Assembly (NCBI GenBank): GCA_020161455.1
Contig: JAIUNZ010000004.1
Span: 62,001 to 126,000 of the forward strand
DNA length: 64,000 bases
Reading direction: 5' to 3'
From: Bacteroidota bacterium
GTDB taxonomy: Bacteria > Bacteroidota > Bacteroidia > Flavobacteriales > Flavobacteriaceae
The translations under genes were made by a program, and so were the position numbers. Shown piece by piece: positions 60,017-64,000 of the stretch. Below the pieces are notes generated by a model. The model saw only the letters and a program-made list of their open reading frames with translations, did no database searches and had not been told where the DNA came from. Each line of letters starts with the position of its first letter. Within the stretch, counting starts at the first letter, position 1.

Positions 60017-60889
60017 ATGAAAACAATAAACCCAGATGATTTTAAAGTCATTTCTCCAATAAAATTAAATAATATCCCAACAGAGCTTGACATGGATACC
60101 TCAAAAAAACAAGAAGAAACCGCTTTGGACGAAATTCAAGTAAAATTGAGCAGAAAACAAGACATGATGTATGCTCACAATCGCTATGCTTTTTTAATCT
60201 GTTTGCAAGGTATGGATACTAGTGGTAAAGACAGTTTGATTAGAGAAGTATTTAAAGAATTTAATTCGCGAGGCGTAGTGGTACAAAGTTTTAAAACACC
60301 AACTTCTAATGAGTTAGAACACGATTACCTGTGGCGTCATTACATAGCTTTACCCGAAAAAGGAAAGTTTGCCGTATTTAATAGAACACACTATGAAAAT
60401 GTATTAGTAACTAGAGTGCATCCCGAATACATCTTGTTTGAAAACCTACCAGGCATCGAAAAAGTAGAAGACATAACACCACAGTTTTGGGAAAACAGAA
60501 TTAATCAAATTAATAACTTTGAAAAACACATTTCGCAAAATGGCACTAAGATTCTAAAGTTCTATCTTCATCTTAGCAAAGAAGAACAACGCAAGCGATT
60601 ATTAAAACGACTAGAAACACCTGAGGACAACTGGAAATTCTCTACTGGCGATTTAAAAGAACGCGCGCTTTGGGACGATTATATGAAATATTATGAAGAA
60701 GCCATCAATAAAACGTCAACCGATTATGCACCTTGGTATGTCGTTCCTGCCGATGATAAAGGCGTGGCACGTTACATAGTGGCCAAAACCATTTGGCAAG
60801 AGCTGGACAAACTAAAAGATATAGCCGAGCCTCAGCTAGACCCAAAAGTAAAAGCAAACTTTGACGAATATAGAAAGCAGTTAGAATAA
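60017..60889 (+). CDS. Polyphosphate kinase 2-family phosphotransferase
   Basis: 290 residues from the ATG at 60017 (AAAGGA lies in front); an in-frame TTG 45 bases upstream adds a non-homologous lead. Members move phosphate between polyphosphate and nucleotides. Walker A is GMDTSGKDS (65-73), followed by VVVQSFKTPTSNELEHDYLW. The Walker B/lid region is FAVFNRTHYENVLVTRVHPE (118-137), then KFYLHLSKEEQRKRLLKRL. The FNRxHYExVLVxRVH form points to class III enzymes, which act on AMP and ADP. It is monocistronic. The family is clear, the nucleotide preference inferred. Confidence 0.88.
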   Translation: MKTINPDDFKVISPIKLNNIPTELDMDTSKKQEETALDEIQVKLSRKQDMMYAHNRYAFLICLQGMDTSGKDSLIREVFKEFNSRGVVVQSFKTPTSNELEHDYLWRHYIALPEKGKFAVFNRTHYENVLVTRVHPEYILFENLPGIEKVEDITPQFWENRINQINNFEKHISQNGTKILKFYLHLSKEEQRKRLLKRLETPEDNWKFSTGDLKERALWDDYMKYYEEAINKTSTDYAPWYVVPADDKGVARYIVAKTIWQELDKLKDIAEPQLDPKVKANFDEYRKQLE

Positions 60890-60925
60890 AAAATCAATTA
60901 CCTTTGCCGTCGAAAAAATTGCAAA

Positions 60926-62299
60926 GTGACTTTATCTAATTACACCAAAGAATTCAAATATAATATGCAACTAGCATATCCAATCATCTTAGGAATGATT
61001 GGTCACACTGTGGTTAGTATTGTAGATAACGTTATGGTTGGAAAATTAGGACCAACCGAGTTGGCGGCTGTTTCTCTTGGAAATAGTTTTGTGTTCATTG
61101 CTATGTCGTTAGGAATTGGTTTTTCTACTGCCATCACACCATTAATAGCCGAAGCTGATGGAAAGAAAAGCATCGAAGAAGGTCGTTCGGTGTTTCATCA
61201 CGGGTTGTATTTATGCACCATTTTGGGGATAGTATTGTTTGCTCTAATTTATTTCTGTAAACCACTAATTGCCTACATGGGACAATCGGACGAAGTGGTA
61301 ACTATGGCAAAACCCTATCTAGACATTGTTGGTTTTTCATTAATTCCGCTAATCGTTTTTCAAGCCTATAAACAATTTGCCGACGGATTGAGCGAAACCA
61401 AATACTCTATGTGGGCAACCATTCTTGGCAATGTGGTCAATGTGGTCATTAACTACTTTTTAATTTATGGAATTTGGATATTTCCAAAGATGGGCATCGT
61501 GGGTGCCGCTATTGGAACGATAGCATCTCGCTTTGTCATGTTGGGTTTTATGCATTATATGATGAACTTAAAGACGAAGTTTCATCCCTATTTTAAAGGA
61601 TTTACATTAAAAGAAATTAAGAAAGAAATCAATATCAAAATCATCCGACTCGGAACACCATCGGCGATGCAAATGCTGTTTGAAGTCGTCTTGTTTACGG
61701 CAGGAATATGGCTTTGTGGTATCATTGGTGTAACAAGTCAAGCGGCAAATCAAGTAGCGTTGAGTATCGCTTCGTTGACCTTTATGTTTGCTATGGGTTT
61801 AAGCGTTGCAGCCATGATTAGAGTAGGAAATCAAAAAGGAAAATCTGATTTCATTACATTGAGAAGAGTAGCTTTATCGATATTTTTATTGGCTATTTTA
61901 TTAGAAATAGTGTTTGCGTTGTTGTTTGTGGTTTTCCATGAAGTCATCCCAACGTTGTTTATAAAGAACAATGATGTTATCAATATGGTTGCCAATATGG
62001 AAGTGGTTACTATAGCCGCCAATCTATTATTAGTAGCCGCTGTGTTTCAAATTTCGGATGGCATACAAGTAGTAGTGCTTGGAGCTTTGCGTGGTTTGCA
62101 GGATGTAAAAGTACCCATGTACATGACTTTTGTTGCCTATTGGCTAATAGGTTTCCCAATTTCGTATTACTTAGGATTATATACCGAATTAAAAGCTGTT
62201 GGTGTTTGGATAGGATTGCTAGCAGGATTGTCTGCAGCAGCATTATTTTTGTATCTTCGCTTTAATTATCTAACAAAAAGACTAATTACTAATCACTAA
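60926..62299 (+). CDS. MATE-family efflux transporter (GTG start)
   Basis: 457 residues with twelve membrane segments in two homologous halves (YPIILGMIGHTVVSIVDNVM, GKLGPTELAAVSLGNSFVFI; GTPSAMQMLFEVVLFTAGIW, GVTSQAANQVALSIASLTFM). It exports drugs or metabolites with Na+ or H+. The start is a GTG at 60926, just after a TACCTTTG -7 box (60899-60906). An ATG at 60965 would delete the conserved N-terminal amphipathic stretch. It is followed 3 bases later by a small acidic protein gene. The specific substrate is not known. Confidence 0.9.
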   Translation: MTLSNYTKEFKYNMQLAYPIILGMIGHTVVSIVDNVMVGKLGPTELAAVSLGNSFVFIAMSLGIGFSTAITPLIAEADGKKSIEEGRSVFHHGLYLCTILGIVLFALIYFCKPLIAYMGQSDEVVTMAKPYLDIVGFSLIPLIVFQAYKQFADGLSETKYSMWATILGNVVNVVINYFLIYGIWIFPKMGIVGAAIGTIASRFVMLGFMHYMMNLKTKFHPYFKGFTLKEIKKEINIKIIRLGTPSAMQMLFEVVLFTAGIWLCGIIGVTSQAANQVALSIASLTFMFAMGLSVAAMIRVGNQKGKSDFITLRRVALSIFLLAILLEIVFALLFVVFHEVIPTLFIKNNDVINMVANMEVVTIAANLLLVAAVFQISDGIQVVVLGALRGLQDVKVPMYMTFVAYWLIGFPISYYLGLYTELKAVGVWIGLLAGLSAAALFLYLRFNYLTKRLITNH

Positions 62300-62302
62300 A
62301 AA

Positions 62303-62530
62303 ATGCAATTACCAAAATTTGTACTAGCCGATAACTCTGATTTTCCAGACGATATATTCATCATCCATTTGGATTTTCCTCGTTTTTTAATCAATTTAAA
62401 AGATGATGAGGTTGAGTTTTTAGAAGACTTAGAAGGCGAAGATGAAACCGAACTAGAAAGCGAAATGGAACATTTGATTACGCTTGCAGGTGAGTTTTAT
62501 GATAAAGAAATGAAGAACTACGAAGAATAG
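62303..62530 (+). CDS. Small acidic conserved protein
   Basis: 75 residues with very high Asp/Glu content (DDEVEFLEDLEGEDETELES), no signal peptide and no cysteine. The N-terminus MQLPKFVLADNSDFPDDIFI looks folded (beta), the C-terminus helical. I have seen similar short acidic proteins in Flavobacteriia but cannot name a function. It starts 3 bases after the MATE gene and is likely co-transcribed. Its 3' end overlaps the convergent response-regulator gene by 13 bases. Confidence 0.75.
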   Translation: MQLPKFVLADNSDFPDDIFIIHLDFPRFLINLKDDEVEFLEDLEGEDETELESEMEHLITLAGEFYDKEMKNYEE

Positions 62531-63183
62531 TTGTCTTTTACCAATCCCGATTTCATAGCATAAACAGCTAGTCCTATGCGTGATTTAACCTTTAGTTTTT
62601 CACACAAGGTATTTCTATAATATTCAATGGTTCTAGGGCTACACTTCATTATTTTGCCCATTTCTTTATAGCTCATTTCGGTCGTACATAAGCATAGAAA
62701 CTCTTTTTCTCTATCGGATATTTCAAAATACTCAACAACTTCTTCGATGGTTTCTTTGTTAAACATATTTGCAAAAACAATATCCGATGCCCAATCGGGA
62801 AAATAATGTCCTTTGTTTACTATTCTGCGCAAAGCAGTTTCCAATTCGGTAGGTGCTACATTTTTTAGAAGATACCCTTTCGATCCGTTTTTAATCATTT
62901 TGATTAAACTTTGCTCATCATCTTGCATGCTTAGTGCCAATATTAATACCAAAGGATGTGCTTCTTTCAACCATTTGGAAGTGGCATAACCATCCATAAT
63001 TGGCATACTAATATCCAATAATACTATTTTTGGAATGTTGTTTTTGTCTTTAAATTTGTCTTGCAGTTCTTTTCCATTTCCACATTCATAAAGCACTTCA
63101 AAATCTCTAAAATTAGAAATAATGCTTCCTAGTGCTTTCGCTATTAGGATGTGATCGTCAACAATAACAATAGAGTGTTTCAT
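62518..63183 (-). CDS. LuxR-type response regulator
   Basis: 221 residues. The receiver domain has Asp9/Asp10, phospho-acceptor Asp57 (PKIVLLDISMPIMDG), Ser84 (ALSMQDDE) and Lys104/Lys109 region (KNGSKGYLLKN). The C-terminal helix-turn-helix is ISDREKEFLCLCTTEMSYKE and MGKIMKCSPRTIEYYRNTLC, then EKLKVKSRIGLAVYA. It pairs with the HisKA_3 kinase gene 57 bases upstream on the strand, a standard NarL-type couple. Targets are unknown. Confidence 0.92.
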   Translation of the reverse strand: MKHSIVIVDDHILIAKALGSIISNFRDFEVLYECGNGKELQDKFKDKNNIPKIVLLDISMPIMDGYATSKWLKEAHPLVLILALSMQDDEQSLIKMIKNGSKGYLLKNVAPTELETALRRIVNKGHYFPDWASDIVFANMFNKETIEEVVEYFEISDREKEFLCLCTTEMSYKEMGKIMKCSPRTIEYYRNTLCEKLKVKSRIGLAVYAMKSGLVKDNYSS

Positions 63184-63240
63184 GATTAGGTGTAAAACGT
63201 AGCTAATCTAATCATAATTTTAATCATTCTATAAATTATA

Positions 63241-64000
63241 TTATAAAATAATTGGAAATTTTAAGGTTAAATGCGTTCCAGTATTACTACTTTCTAGAAA
63301 AAACGTACCGCCAACACTTTCTGTTCTCTTTTTCATATTTTGGAGCCCAATGCCTAAGGTATTCGGATTGGAAACATCAAAACCTTTTCCGTCGTCTATC
63401 AAGTTAAGGACAATAAAGTTTTCAGCATGACTTAAATGCAAATTTATGCCTTCACATTCGGAGTGTTTCAAACTGTTTTGAATAAATTCTTGTGCAATTC
63501 TAAGCAGCATACTTTTAAGATGGTACGAAATTTCTATTTTATCAATATCATCATAATGATTGAGAAGACATTTTTTTATTCTAGATACTTTTTCACATTC
63601 CAATTGAAGAAGAGCAACTATGTTTCTTTTGGCAATAGCATCATCGGTTAACGTTTTAGAAAGTTGCCTCAAATCACTTAATGATTCATTAATAATGTTG
63701 CTAATGTTTTGCAAATTTTCGTTGCTTTCAAAAGTTTTGTTTTCATACATATTACCTTGAATATATAAACTTGCCAACGTTAATTTCTGACCTATATTAT
63801 CATGAATTTCTCTTCCAATTTCTTGCATCGTTTGTTGTTGCATTTCCAATTGTGAAGCCAAAAGTTCTCTTTGGTGTTTGCTTTTTTCAAACTCAAGAAG
63901 CATCTCACTTTCTTTTTTCTTCTTTTTATATTGCAACATATACGTGATGATAGCTACCATAAAAAGTAAAAAAAACAAGTTAAAAACAATGGTGATTAAT
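63241..64000 (-). CDS. HisKA_3-type sensor histidine kinase (5' end beyond window)
   Basis: The frame is open through the right edge: codons upstream of a TTG at 63978 continue as LITIVFN, completing a membrane helix (ITIVFNLFFLLFMVAIITYM). The visible part holds this helix, a coiled linker (KKKKKESEMLLEFEKSKHQR), the HisKA_3 phosphorylation motif REIHDNIGQKLTLASLY and an HATPase domain with IAQEFIQNSLKHSE, LIDDGKGFDVSN and GIGLQNMKKRTESVGGT. The sensor part, often a TPR region in this family, lies outside. It is partnered with the downstream LuxR-type regulator. Confidence 0.9.
   Translation of the reverse strand, partial: LITIVFNLFFLLFMVAIITYMLQYKKKKKESEMLLEFEKSKHQRELLASQLEMQQQTMQEIGREIHDNIGQKLTLASLYIQGNMYENKTFESNENLQNISNIINESLSDLRQLSKTLTDDAIAKRNIVALLQLECEKVSRIKKCLLNHYDDIDKIEISYHLKSMLLRIAQEFIQNSLKHSECEGINLHLSHAENFIVLNLIDDGKGFDVSNPNTLGIGLQNMKKRTESVGGTFFLESSNTGTHLTLKFPIIL

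Overview
The window looks like chromosome from a member of the Flavobacteriaceae, most likely Flavobacterium or a close relative. The DNA is AT-rich and ribosome-binding sites are weak. Several genes are preceded by the Bacteroidota -7 promoter box (TAnnTTTG). Type IX secretion tails, TonB-dependent receptors with carboxypeptidase-like regulatory domains, a type III glutamine synthetase and YfhO and DUF4834 proteins all point the same way. I saw no rRNA, tRNA, CRISPR array or complete insertion sequence.

Layout. 1-2.7 kb: a secreted zinc metallopeptidase that runs off the left edge. 3.0-6.0 kb: a catabolic cluster of gentisate dioxygenase, FAH-family hydrolase and maleate isomerase, implying gentisate -> maleylpyruvate -> maleate + pyruvate -> fumarate. 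6.8-10.7 kb: a small lipoprotein and an ECF sigma / anti-sigma-like / VWA-protein operon. 11.7-17.4 kb: a vitamin B12 uptake locus with a BtuB-like receptor behind a cobalamin riboswitch and a divergent btuF-btuC-lipoprotein-btuD operon. 17.4-20.4 kb: housekeeping genes (trmL, an rRNA pseudouridine synthase, rmuC, a thioesterase). 20.5-27.8 kb: a two-gene module, diheme cytochrome lipoprotein plus secreted FG-GAP/UnbV protein, present twice in tandem. 27.9-29.7 kb: hpf and glmM. 29.8-33.2 kb: a small accessory island with an OLD-type ATPase/TOPRIM nuclease, a tract dense in GGGAC/GTCCC half-sites and an unknown 224-residue protein. 33.2-43.7 kb: envelope genes (barrels, flippase, glycosyltransferase, YfhO, TerC). 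43.9-46.1 kb: glnN. 46.2-50.4 kb: secreted proteins and three tandem OmpA-like paralogues. 50.6-51.8 kb: purM. 52.0-52.2 kb: a decayed, internally deleted second copy of the 31.6-33.0 kb element. 52.8-56.1 kb: a histidine kinase - response regulator - histidine kinase locus whose two transcription units carry the same dyad. 56.9-62.5 kb: mazG, a TonB receptor, ppk2, a MATE pump and a small acidic protein. 62.5-64 kb: a second two-component pair, its kinase cut by the right edge.

The items most worth a second look are the duplicated cytochrome/UnbV module, the repeat element shared by 31.6-33.0 and 52.0-52.2 kb with its GGGAC array, the shared TGTAGAA-N4-TTCTACA dyad of the two-component locus, the orphan terminators and structured RNA candidate at 56.1-56.8 kb, the Cys-Cys motif kept in all three OmpA paralogues, and genes whose first codons come from dispersed intergenic repeats (maleate isomerase, glycosyltransferase). 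All functions are assigned from sequence recognition alone; no database search was run.
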